In this document: positions 23,119-34,500 of the stretch, in pieces
Layout of the letters: every line of letters starts with the position of its first letter
Position numbering within the stretch: position 1 is the stretch's first letter
Translations under genes and position numbers: made by a program
Origin: Posidonia oceanica
Lineage: Eukaryota > Streptophyta > Magnoliopsida > Alismatales > Posidoniaceae
Reading direction: 5' to 3'
Assembly (NCBI GenBank): GCA_037176725.1
Contig: JAZBRS010000050.1
Span: forward strand, 12,170,001 to 12,234,000
DNA: 64,000 bases
The notes under the pieces: model-generated
Database searches by the model: none
The model's input: only the letters and a program-made list of their open reading frames with translations
Told to the model about the DNA's origin: nothing

Positions 23119-23165
23119 CCAGATAAAAAGCCTCCCATCCATTCCTTCAACTCGGTTGGTAACCA
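23119..23165 (+). promoter_or_regulatory. Putative promoter in the 5' LTR of element C
   Basis: AGATAAAAAGCCTCCC (TATA-like) precedes a likely start region around CTTCAACTCGG. The copy in the 3' LTR reads GGATAAAAAG, as in A. Starting here gives a leader of roughly 5.4 kb before the gag ATG, unless introns are removed. Confidence 0.6.
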
Positions 23166-24079
23166 TCAGTGAGCAAGCAAGCAACGAGAGACCACCAGCA
23201 AACCAGAGAGTAGAGGGCAAACCAGAGAGTAATTCCACCTTCTTCCCACCTGTGCGACCCGTTCTCCCTTCTTCCTCTTCATCCTTCCAGCCCAGGAGAA
23301 AGGAGAAGAGGGTTCGAGAGTCCAGTGCATCCCGGAGAGGCCACCTAATCCCAGAGCAGTCCCCTCCTGAAACCTCTCCCTTTCCTTCCTGAAAATTCAG
23401 CAAACATCCTTCTTTCCTTCCCCATCCCCCAGCACCACTTCAGACCCCCATCTCTCTCCCAATTACTCCCCCAACCTCACCCAGTACACAGCCAATTCCC
23501 TTCACCATCTCCCGGCCATTCTACCCACTGAAACCACCTCTGATCACCCCACATTCCCGCAGCAACCCAACACCAGCTCACTTCACAATTCCCTTCACTC
23601 CAGCCCGCAACTTCCTTCCAAACTTCATCCAGATAATCACCAGACCCCCACCTTCCTAAAACACCTAACTTCCGGCCCGGCCATCCCCCACAGACTGCAA
23701 ACTCCATTACAAACACCTGACCCAACTTCTGTCCAAAAATCGAACCAACCTTCAATCCCTCTCCACAGCCTCCAGAACAGCAATCCAATCACCCAGAATC
23801 ACCCACCGCACCTCCAGCAATCTTCCAGAACACTCCACCCGGCCTGAGGAGCAGCAAACACCCTCCCCGACCTCCGGCAGCATTCTGGGAACCCAAAAGT
23901 GCCGAACCCTCACCCGAGCTGTAGAGCTTCCGGCTGATCATCTGGGAAGCACCGGAGGGACGTTCAGAAGTCGCTCCAACCCTCGCGCGCGACGGACGAC
24001 GCCCGCTGCGACCGGACGATCTCCGCCGACCGGCCCTGGAACCACTGACGTCGGGGGAACGACTCAGACGCGGACTCAG

Positions 24080-26645
24080 GTACATTTTGCTTCCCTTAGC
24101 TTCCTCTTCCTTCCCTCTTGCTTCTCCAGCCTTTAGATTAGGATCTCCGGTCTTCCTGCTCCGAGTCAAGCTCCGGTCAGACCTTTCTTCTCCGGCGAGC
24201 CACTCCGGTCGTCCCGTCGCTCTGGCCAGCGGAACGCAGCTCTGGTGGATGCCGCAGGTCCGCACAGGTCTCAGGAACCTTCTCCGGCCCTCAGAACGCA
24301 GCGTCGCTGCGTCGATCGGCCGGACGAAGTTTCTGAAGCTCCGCAGACCTCCGGCGACCGCTCCAGCCCGCTCCGGTCCACGCCGACCTCTGCCAAGCAC
24401 CGTCCGACCTCCGTCAGTGCCAGGAGCCGCTCCCCCGCCGATCTGCGCCGCTCCAACACCCCCGTGCCGGCGTTCATGGACGCTGGCAGCTTGCTGCTAC
24501 AGTGTCCATGGCCGTCGGCCATGGCACTGTTCACTTATTTTTCTGATATCTAAGTTTTCTTGCAAATATTGCATTTCTGGTCTGAGTTTTTTCATTTTTG
24601 CACTCCAGTCCTTATTTCATTTATTCTGCTTGGTTTTTAATTAAATACTTTGCTAAATTGCATGATCTGTTTATGTTTTTCAGTATTTGCAAGTTGATCC
24701 GTTTACTGTGCTGTGCTGTTGTTTTTTTTTGCTTTTTAGCCCCTCTGTTTTCGTTTTTTGCATGTAAGTCCTGCACTAAATCATTTCATTTAAATGCATT
24801 AACTTTACCATACTGCATTGCATCCTGGCCCCCTGCATGTTTTTATTTTTGCATTTAGGTCCCATGTACTGTAGCAACTTAGAATTTATTTTTCTATTTT
24901 TGCATACTGCATTGCATTTTTTCCCTTCTGCTTTTGCATATTTGCAGTTAGGTCCATTTTAAATGGACAGTAACTGTGCTGCATGCATTTTAACTTACTG
25001 CATTGCATTTTTAACCCCATGTTTTCCAGAAATTGCACTGCGGCCCTGTCATTTAAATTTCAGAGTATATTTTCCATACTAAATTGCATTTTTAGCCCCT
25101 GCATGATTTCAAAATCACACATAGGTCCTTGCATGTTTTAAAAAAATCATGTGAAAAGACCATTTTGCCCCTAGGTTGCATTTTAGCCCCTGTGCCTACC
25201 AAATTTCGTACAGACCTTCCACTAGTACCCCCAGACCCCCCAGGACCTTGTTTTCTGGAAAATTTGCATTTTAGACCCTAGATTTTCTCAAAATTGCACT
25301 CTGACCCCTTTTGGTTTCAAAATCTCTTTTAAAACATACCTTCTTTTCAAAACACCTTTCTGAGCCTAGTTTTTTGCCAAATAGACCCTTGGCTTCCCCT
25401 GTTTTCAAAGTCTTCTCCTATGGAACCCTGTTTTCTGGAAAATTTGCACTTTTAGCCCCTCTTCTTTTTCAAAATGCTTTCTGAACTCCTGGTTTTTCTC
25501 AAATTACTTCTCTTTACTCTTCTTGCTTTTGCATGCATCCTGCACTCATTTAGTCTTGCATTTTAGCATCTTCTTGCACACACTTAGCACTTCTAGCTCC
25601 CTTTCACTTGGGAGGCCCCTTTTGCACATCCCTAGGACCTCCTGAACACCTAGATCTGCTCTTCTCTCCTGTTCTGGCCCTTCTGCCTTGGAGCTGCGAT
25701 ATCTTCCAATCCGGCCGTTGGAACTTCTCAAATGAGCTGCCCAGGCGACCGCAGCGAAGCGCTCTTCAGCACAGACCAGACAGATTTCAGATCAGGCTTC
25801 CGGATTTCCAGGTATGTCCTCCTGAACCCCTGCATTGCATTCATTCGCATGACATTTGCACAGTTTTCCTCGTTTCTGCTTTCTGTCTCTTTGAGCATGT
25901 AGAATAGGACTTCCCCTTTCTGCCTGTACCTCCCAATCTCCGTTTCGCGTATTCCTGTGCGTTTTGCGTTGTGTTTTCCCTGGATTTACCCCTTAATGTG
26001 ACTTTCTTCCCCTCTTTCCACGATCCGATCGCATCGCGAGCTTTGGGCAGCATGCGAGACACATCGTGGAATGGTCTAGTGGGAAACAGCCGCAAAAAGG
26101 TGGTAATCCCTCCATTTGCCCCTTCTCCCCTCAGAAGGTCTTCACACCTACTCTGAGTGGTCTTAAACAGCGTTTGTTCTCATACACACGTTGTCTTGCC
26201 TCCCCTTCGCCCCTTTCAATCTCTCTCTGCATCCTCGCATTTGCATGGCTTTTTCGAGGTTTTTGCTTCGCTGTTTTGGCACCGTTTCGCGTGCCCGCCC
26301 TCGTTTTCGCTCCGTTTTGCGTACCCATCTGTTTTCTTGTCTCGTTTTGCGCACTGTCTTGCCTTCTCGTTCGTTTCATGTGCCGGTTTCTTTCTCTCGC
26401 TCCGTTTTGCGTACCTTTCTGTTTTCTCGTCTCGTTTTGAGTAGTTTCCTGTTTTCTTGCCTCGTTTTGCGTGTTGTCTCGCTTTCTCGCTTGTTTCGCG
26501 TGCCGATTTCGCTTCTCTGCATCGTCTTGCGTGCCTTTCTCGTTTCTCGCCTCGTTTTGCGTATTTTGCGCCGTTTTCCCTTGCATGTCGATTGCATTGC
26601 ATGGTTTTCTCGCTGTTTCGTTTTCTCGCTTGCATTTGCATATAG
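24080..26645 (+). other. Candidate leader introns inside the 5' LTR of element C
   Basis: Candidate 5' splice sites: CAG|GTACAT (24079/24080) and CAG|GTATGT (25811/25812). Candidate 3' splice sites: CTGCCTTGGAG (25693) and TTTGCATATAG (26645). The removed blocks would be U-rich. Matching sites occur in A (10823, 12380, 13210) and B (49682, 19573, 18741); the second donor differs in sequence (CAG|GTATGT in A and C, AAG|GTAAGT in B) while staying a good donor. Inference from conservation and composition only. Confidence 0.45.
24475..24510 (+). repeat. LTR hairpin of element C with a competing partner
   Basis: CATGGACGCTG (24475-24485) pairs with CAGTGTCCATG (24500-24510), ten pairs plus one G-U, over a 14-nt loop ending CTGCTA. 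The 3' arm can instead pair with the next segment (ACAGTG with CACTGT, and CCATGGC with GCCATGG). The 3' LTR copy is at 46910-46945. Confidence 0.75.
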
Positions 26646-27223
26646 GGCTGTGATGCTTACTGCCTGGAGTTCTCACGAGCCAGGTTTCGCCTGGTTCGGA
26701 ACACAGACAGCGCAGCTGAGCACTTAGAGAGCACGTTTACTTCCTTGCATCATTTCTTCCCACTTAGAGCACTCCTTGAGCATTCATTTAGGCATTCATA
26801 GGCACATAGGCATTCAATCCTGCATCTTTCTGCGTATGCGAGCCTAAGCCTAGAAAGACCGATTTTCGGGCGTGTCGGGGGTGCCTAATACCTTCCCCGC
26901 ACGTAACAGGAGTCCTTACCCTGTCTTTTGGCCCGCAATGACCGTACCGCCCTTATCCTAGGTTAGAGTCATCTCATTTGCATTTGTTTGCATTTGTTTC
27001 CCTTTGCATTGCTTTGCTTTGCATTTATCGCTTGGTTTTGCGCGTTAATTCACGCATTACCCCAGTTTTCCTCGTCTTCCGTTAATAGACGTGGTGGCGA
27101 CTCTGATTTGTCTTATCTTTTCCTTTTTCTCCTCGATTTTAAGTGTTTTTTCGAGTTGAGCCTCTTCCTCGGATCTCAATCGCCGCTAAATAGCGAGCCT
27201 GGTTCCGATCGGGATCGCTACAG

Positions 27224-27241
27224 TGGCGACTCCGCTGGGGA
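27224..27241 (+). other. Primer binding site of element C (tRNA-Arg type)
   Basis: TGGCGACTCCGCTGGGGA, one base after the LTR end, is complementary to the 3' end of plant tRNA-Arg (CCA plus CGACTCCACTGGGG complement) with one difference. This primes minus-strand DNA synthesis. Confidence 0.92.
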
Positions 27242-28515
27242 TTCTAGACTCCGGCTTTCGCTTTTGGCTTTTTCGCTCGCTTGTTTTGCAGCTTTGTCTG
27301 CCTTGTGTGCCTTTCTAGCCCGTTTTGCTCGCCTTTCTGTGCAAACCCCTAGCAAGTCGCTCTGTGGCTGCTTTGCTTGGGTTTTGCACCTCTTTCGCCT
27401 CGATTTGCGCTTCCTCTTGCTTGGCTTCGCTTATTTGCTTGTTTATTTACTTATTGCCTTGCTTATGCTGATATTTCTTTTACAGTCCGCTTACTTTTAC
27501 CTTACTTAATTTTACTTGCTTATTACTGCTCTAATTCTTGCACATTGCATGTCTACATACTTTGTTTGGCTAAAATACATGCTTTTTGGATGTTGAATGC
27601 TTCTTTTACACTCTTGCTATGTCACTACACACGCACATACTATGCTTACATGCCTTTTGACTTGATGAATGTTTCTTTTTCACCATCATGTTCACAAACA
27701 CTCGCACATGCCATGAGCATGCCTTTTGTTGTGTTGTATGATGGTTGCTTGCCATTTTGACTGATTTTCTTCCCTTTCACACTTGCCATGCTTAGGATAG
27801 TAGAGACTTGTCTGCTTCCCCCATTGTTAACTAAAAAATGCAAGTAAAAAGAACTTCTAGGGGCAACTAGAGACTACAAACAATCCTTCACTCCCTTTGG
27901 TTAATAAAATGTGCAAGATAAAAAACTCTAATCATTTGCATAAGCATCATATAGTCTGCGAAGGACGACTCCGGCCTCTTGTTCCACTGCTTTGGGCGTG
28001 GCATAAGTTGGTCGGTCCGTCCCCTCCTTGTCCGGGGGTCGTGTCGGTGTTAGTAGAGGGTACCACCCACGCTTTGGCGGGGTAGAGGCCACTAACGCAC
28101 CACCCTGTCATTACCTGAGCTTTGGGCCGGGAGTTAGACAGGGGACCTACTTTTTCTGACCTGAGTCGGTGACCCGTACATCCAGGGGTACCCGGAGTAG
28201 ACAGCCTTGCTAGGAAACACTAGTTAGGTAAGGGGGGCATACTAGAAAGCATGCATATCATTCACGCCACTTAACTAACTCATTTGCTTTCATCCTCTAG
28301 TTTCTAACCCCAATTTCCTTCTGTTGTGTCAGCGTGATCGGTGAGCGAGTTCCCTTTGCCAGAGCTTGAGTACCGACCCTCGTTAACCCCCCTTTTGCGA
28401 CTTAGTTCGCGACCATTCCCCTTCCGAGCTATCCGCACTTGCGACGATAGCTCCTCTTAGGAAGCATCGCTTGAATACCCGTCGCAGCCCAGTTCTCACA
28501 CGCTCTAGGTCAGCA
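27242..28515 (+). other. 5' leader of element C, between PBS and gag
   Basis: No extra ORF lies before gag, unlike classical Ogre elements that carry an ORF1 here. The first half (27242-27780) is T-rich. A block shared with B and D is at 28151-28180 (CTGAGTCGGTGACC core). The gag frame is already open from 28387 but has no ATG before 28516; the translated upstream part still resembles element D (…SALATIAPLR), so an upstream non-ATG start or a spliced-in start is possible. Confidence 0.75.
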
Positions 28516-31500
28516 ATGGCCCGGTACGTTAGTGAGCCTTCTTCTACTCCTGTCACGGAGGGTGTTTCCGTTCCGGCCCCCCCGGTTGCTCTTTCTGTCC
28601 CACTTGTTCCCCCTCCGACGCCAGGGTTTCCTCCTCTGACGTCTCTAGGTTCTCAGTACACCCCGGGACAGTGGCAAGCCTCCCTTCCTCCGGATCCGGT
28701 CGCCGAATCTATCTTGACGGCCGTTACTCGCGCTCCGGAGACGCCACTGCCCCCTCCGTCCCAGGGATACGTCGCTTTCGACATCCCTTCCACCGCTGCT
28801 GCGACCTTCTCTGTAGAATCCTTCCCTCCCGGACAGTCTGTGTCCGTGCCACTTGTTTCTCAGCCTCCGCCGGCACTGCACTTCAGCGTCCCCACTGGCG
28901 AGACGCCCGAGGCGCAGTACCAGCATCTGATGGAGCTCGCCCAGAGACTGCAGGGCATGGCTCTATCAGTTCGTCCTCCTTCTGTCCCTGTCGTTCCTGA
29001 GGTTCCTCCGAGGCCAGTTCCCGCATTCCTTGCATCAACCTCTACACCTCCGCCTCGACCATCGTCGCAACTGCTCACGGTTCCGACGATGGGGGCTCGT
29101 TTGCCGCCTCCTCCTGCACAACACTTGGCACAGCATGCTCCACTTCATTCTGGTGGTCAACCCTTTGGATCGGCTGGGGCCCAGTACCTCACTGGCTCGC
29201 TGTCTGGCACCCCGCCTGCACAGCAACTGGTGCTCCGCCATCCTACCCCTGTCCCAGCACAGCATGGCATTTATTCTTCTCCTCTCCCTCAAGTCCAGCA
29301 TCCTGCATACACTCCTGCATACACCATCCCCCAGCACGGATACGCCGGCCATCCCGTTGCTCCACCAGGCGACGCTATGGTAGATCCGGAGGAGCACTTA
29401 GGTGCGACCCATTCGGCGTATGTGCTCGCTACCCCTGCTGATCCCTCTCCTACAGCAGCAATCCCAGACCCCATCAATAACCGGATGGACGTCTTGGAGA
29501 AAGCACTACGGCTAGTGCAGGGTACTGAGCACCAGACCTACCAGTTCCGGGACCTCTGTTGCTTTCCAGAGGCGGTACTCCCTCCGAAGTTCAAAATCCC
29601 GGACTTCGAGAAGTATAATGGTAGGGGCTGCCCTGTAGCACACCTGAAGGCGTATTGCGGTGATCTCGCTCAGCTTCAGGCTGACGAGAGGTTGCTGATC
29701 CGCTTGTTCCAGAAGAGTTTGACCGGGCCGGCACTCAAGTGGTTCACATCACTCGATATGTCAGCCATCAAGACTTGGAACGACCTCAGTCAGGCGTTCC
29801 TGGAGCAGTACTCCTTCAACCTCGATCTTGTCCCAAAGAGGGCGGACTTGATCGCCATCAAGCAGAACTCTGGTGAGCCGTTCGGGGAGTACGTCGGCCG
29901 CTGGCGCGCCCTTGCCTCTCAGGTTCGAGATAGACCCTCTGACGAGGAGTCTATCGAGATCGTTATCAAAGGGGCGCAGCCGTCTCTCGGAGCTCTGCTT
30001 AGCATCCAACCAGTCACTACTTTCGCGGCACTCATCAGAGCTGGAGCGCGCGTGGAGAGTTCTTTGCGGAGTGGCAACTTCCCGGCTCTCTCTGCGTTCG
30101 CTAAGCAGGCAGTGATAAGCAGCAACAGTGCCAACAGCAGCACCCCCAACAACAACAACAGCGGCAGCAACAACAACCGCCCGAAGAGGAAGGACTCGCC
30201 GAAACCCGCTGTTGCGTTCGTCGATTCTCCTGCTGTGCCTGTTCGCTTGCCGTCTCGGCCTGCCCCAGCTCAAGTGGTGTACGCTCCTGCACCTAGGAAT
30301 CCACACACACCGCACATCACAACCACCGCTAGACCGGTCTATCCTGCCGCACCGGTTCAGCAAGGCCCGTACCCGAGGCAAAGAAGACCACCCACTGAGA
30401 GGCGGAATTTCACCCCACTGGTGGAACCACTCACGGTCATCCTGCCGAAGGTGGCATCGCTCCTGAAGTTCCCGGAGGTTCGTCCGCCGCCAAGCCCTCT
30501 GCCGCATTGGTTTAGGCCGGACCTCTTCTGCAATTTCCATCGAAGCGTCGGGCATTCGACGGATAATTGCTTCTCCCTGCGGAACGCAATTCAGGACCTG
30601 ATCGAATCGGGAACGATTGTGATCGACGCGCACGAGGCTTCCACTCAAGCACGCACTCATGCATCTGCATCTCCAGCTGTTCCCCCGCATTCTGGCATCG
30701 TCCGCCAACCTTTACCGGAGCACTCTCATCCGGGAAGGGCGGGAACCTCAGGCGTCCACTCTGTTTTTCCTTCTGGGCCCGCTACCTCTGTAGTGAACCC
30801 TTCTGATCTTATCTCTGACCTCTCTGAGCCTTTCCCAGTCAGCCTCTATTTGGCGGCAGTTGCCGGCTCCGAGTCGGGAATCCATTTGATCCGACCGCGT
30901 GCCAGGCCGGAGCGCCCTCGCGCGTCTCCCACCGTGCTCCCTCAAGCTCAATCTCCTGTACACCTTTTAGCCAGAGCCCAGCCTAGTTCTCCCATTCACC
31001 TTCTAGGGCGACCTCAACCACACCTTCTAGGCAGACCTCAACCTGCCCCAGCCTTCCCACCCCAACAACCATATCCCTTAGACAGACCTCAGTATCCTGT
31101 AGGTCCCCCTGTAACCCCTCCTGTGCTCGCAGCACATGCTCCAGTCGTCATTAACTTGACTATGGACACCCATTGCGTCCCTTACAGCTACGCCACAGAA
31201 ATGTGCGCGGAAGTAACGCGATCGGGGAGGATTTACAGGCCCCCAGCACCAGCAACTAGGCCAACTCATCTTAGACCTGTTATACCCTCACCCTCAGGCC
31301 AACCCTTAGCAGATCCAACCCCAGATCAGCCTGTAGTTAGCCAAGCCCCTAGCCGGCCTGTAGTAACTCAGCTTCCTGCCACTACCCCTGTAGAACCTGC
31401 TAGAATCACCCCTCCAGCTGCTAGGAGAGACCAACCTAGAGCAGACCTAACCTCTCAGCTTAAGAAGGTCAAAGCCGACATCTCCATCTGGGACTTGATC

Positions 31501-34500
31501 CACACTTCTGCCGAACACCGCGAGGCTTTTCTTCGCGTGTTCCAAGCTGCCCGTGTGTCCCAGTCCATTGAGCCTTCTGCCTTGGAGAGCATGGTTGGGT
31601 TAATCGCGGAGCCCCAGGTCATCTCTTTTACCAGTGATGAGCTGCCTCCGGCAGGGATTAATCACAACCAGCCCCTATTCGTCACAGTGCAGTTCAAAAA
31701 CTTTCGCATTCCCCTAACATTGGTTGATAACGGGTCAGGCCTTAACGTCTGCCCCTTGCGTACAGCAACCAAGCTCGGATTCAAAGCCGAGGATATCACG
31801 CCAGCCGTGAAGGGAATGACTGCTTTTGACAACACTCACCATGACGCTCTAGGGATTCTGATTATCCCTCTGGCTATCGGCCCGGTCGTCTTCGACGTAG
31901 AATTCTATGTCGTCGACTTGAAGCCTAACTTCAATCTTCTGCTTGGGCGCCCTTGGCTTCACAAGCATCAGGTCCTTCCTTCAACCCACCATCGAATGAT
32001 AAAGTACCGTCGGGGCGATGATGTCATTGTCGTCATGGCGGAGAACTTTGAGAAGGAGCGGATTGAAGCAGTCTCTCCCGTGTCTTCGCAATCCATCCCA
32101 TTTGACCCTGAGACTTCTGAAGCCCTCTATCGCGTTAACCGGTGCGAGCCAGTTAACTTTGTTCCTGACCTTGAACGTGTCAACTCCTTGACCGTTCACA
32201 GCAACCCCTTTCGAATGGTCGAGAATGTATGTCACAGATGGGGTTACACAAAGGGTACGCCGCTCGGGCGTCACGGCCAAGGGATCGCGGAGCCGATCAT
32301 AGCAGTGGAGCGAAGGAAGTCTGAAGGCCTCGGCTACGAACCAAAGCTCGACGAAGATCACTGCTTCCAGCTCAAAGCCCATGCACCAGCCATTCCCAGA
32401 GACCTCACTAACTTTACCAGTGCAGGAATTCTGGGATCAACCGACTATCAAGCCGCAACGCCGACAGAGGATTGGGTGTGTGTTGAGGACTACTACTCGG
32501 ATGAAGAGCAGTCTGATGCAACAGAGGCAGTCCCAATCAGCTCAGCAGAAACAGTGGTCAGAGCAGAGGCCCCACAGTCAGTTTATTTAGCTCTCCCCCT
32601 GGCAGAAACAGCAGGCAGCTCAGCAGGCCTTGTGGCAGATGCAAATTCTCATCCTTTTCCAGCCACATCAGTTCCCCAGCAACAGTCAGCAGCAGTGCAG
32701 GGGTCAGAGACACTCCTCTTGGCAGAACCAAGCATGCTACCAGCGGTCACAGCAACGTCAGTGCCACTGCCCCCATCTCTGGAGGGGCAGTCCATCAACT
32801 CAGCCGGCAGCGTGGCCCAGCCCGCTCCCTCAGCATCATCTTCAGGAATGCAGTTGGCCCAGTCCGCTCCGCATTCTCCTGACGACCTGCAGCAGCTCTC
32901 ATGGCAAGACCCTACGGTGTCAGAAGCTGCGCTCTCTCAGTTACGGCCCGATACAAAAGGCCAACTGAGCACTACATCCTCCGGGCCCTTGAGCCCTCTA
33001 AAGAGCACCCCTGCTTATTCTCCAGCAGTGACCCTGGAAGCTTATTCATCAGTAGCACCGCTGGCCTCTCTATTTGGGCCTTCTACATCTGAACTGCCAT
33101 CAATGGACGCGCCCGTGAACCAGATCATGCAAACCCCAAGGGCGGCGATCTGTCTTGCAGCCGGGCCAGTGCCGCAGGCCCCCGGCGCCTACTACGTCGA
33201 CTCCCCCTCAGACGAAGAAGAAGGAGCGGCGATAGAAGCCCAGGTCGATTCTTGGATGTCCGACTTAGAGTTACTCTATCAAGAACAGATCAAGTCGATA
33301 ACAGAAGACCTGGCAGAGCATCAAGCTGCAGAAAGGAAAGGAAAAGCCGCAGTCACGGATCCTCCTCTGCAAGAGGACCATGTCTCTATCATGGTCCTAG
33401 AAGACTCAACAGTGCCAGACTCCCCTAGACCAGATGAGCTCATCACTCTTCAACCAGAAGGCGGGTCTAGGTGGTTTGTGCAACCCATGCCTCACCTGAA
33501 CAGCATACCGAGCGGCAGTAACCAGATCAGCCGCCAGTCTGGCATATCCTCCACAAGCACACTAGAAGACCCGGAGGGAGGAACATCAGCAGTACATGCA
33601 GCAGCAGAAACAGAGCAGAATGCCTCAGCAGCAGAGCAGTCAGCAGCCTCAGCAGCAGAACAGTCAGCAGTATCAGCAGTAGAGTCAGTTAAGCCCTCAG
33701 CAGTATCAGCAGAGCACTCAGCAGAGCCAGTCAGGCCAGAGCAAACGGTAGAAGGAGTTGCTGGGACGGAGGTCGCGCACCGAGGCTACAAGAATACCCG
33801 AGTGAGCGTGACCATCCTGAAACGTCACCAGGGCCAAGCAGCGGAACACATGCACTCTTTCGACATCACAAGTCCTTCTTTTGAGAAAGAGATCCTCTCA
33901 GAACTTATCGCCTATGGAGAGGAGGATGATACGGGCATAGATGAGACTGACGAACCTTTGCCCGAGTTCCGGCCCTATGACGACGACCCAGAAGGCCCCA
34001 ACCTCCATGTTGAAGAGGAAACGGAGGTTGTCAACATCGGCACAGCTGAGGAAGTCAGAGAAGTTTGCATCAGTGCCCAGCTGTCCACCCAGGCTCGAGC
34101 AGAATTCATCGCATTCCTGAAAGAATATGCGGATGTCTTCGCCTGGAGTTATGAAGATATGGTCGGCCTTGACATAGAAATAGTGGTGCACAACCTGCCC
34201 TTAAATCCGGATGCCAAGCCAGTAAAGCAGAAATTGAGAAGATGGCGACCGCAGTGGCTGCTCATGATCAAAGAAGAGATAATGAAGCAGCTTGGAGTCA
34301 ACTTTCTGAAGGTCGTTCTTTATCCTGAATGGCTGGCAAACATTGTACCTGTGCCCAAGAAAGATGGCCGAATCCGGATCTGTATCGACTACAGGGACCT
34401 GAACAAGGCGAGTCCCAAGGACGACTTTCCATTGCCTCACATTGACGTCCTAGTCGACAATACAGCAGGCCACAAGATGCTCTCCTTCATGGACGGCTTT

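Larger units (their letters stand above)
21199..27222 (+). repeat. 5' LTR of element C (6.02 kb)
   Basis: It begins TGTTGACACCCC and ends GATCGCTACA, followed by G and the PBS. Organisation matches the LTR of A: A-rich block (about 21940-22650), CTTT microsatellite (22735-22775), TATA-like box (23121-23130), GC-rich part, competing hairpins (24475 onward), U-rich block (24530-25690), exon-like island (25694-25811), C/T-rich block with CGTTTTGCGT repeats (26270-26590), conserved block (26846-26945) and a PBS-like TGGCGACTC (27095-27103). Confidence 0.96.

Noticed and set aside
26131..26676. Lys/Arg/Asn-rich frames on the minus strand over the CGTTTTGCGTG repeats (also 48566-49111, 12360-12983)
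   Set aside because: Low-complexity readings of a degenerate tandem repeat. Frames shift between copies and no domain is visible.
28471..28515. Start of gag at TTG 28471
   Set aside because: TTG is not an expected plant start; the first ATG is 28516. The open upstream frame is noted under the leader instead.
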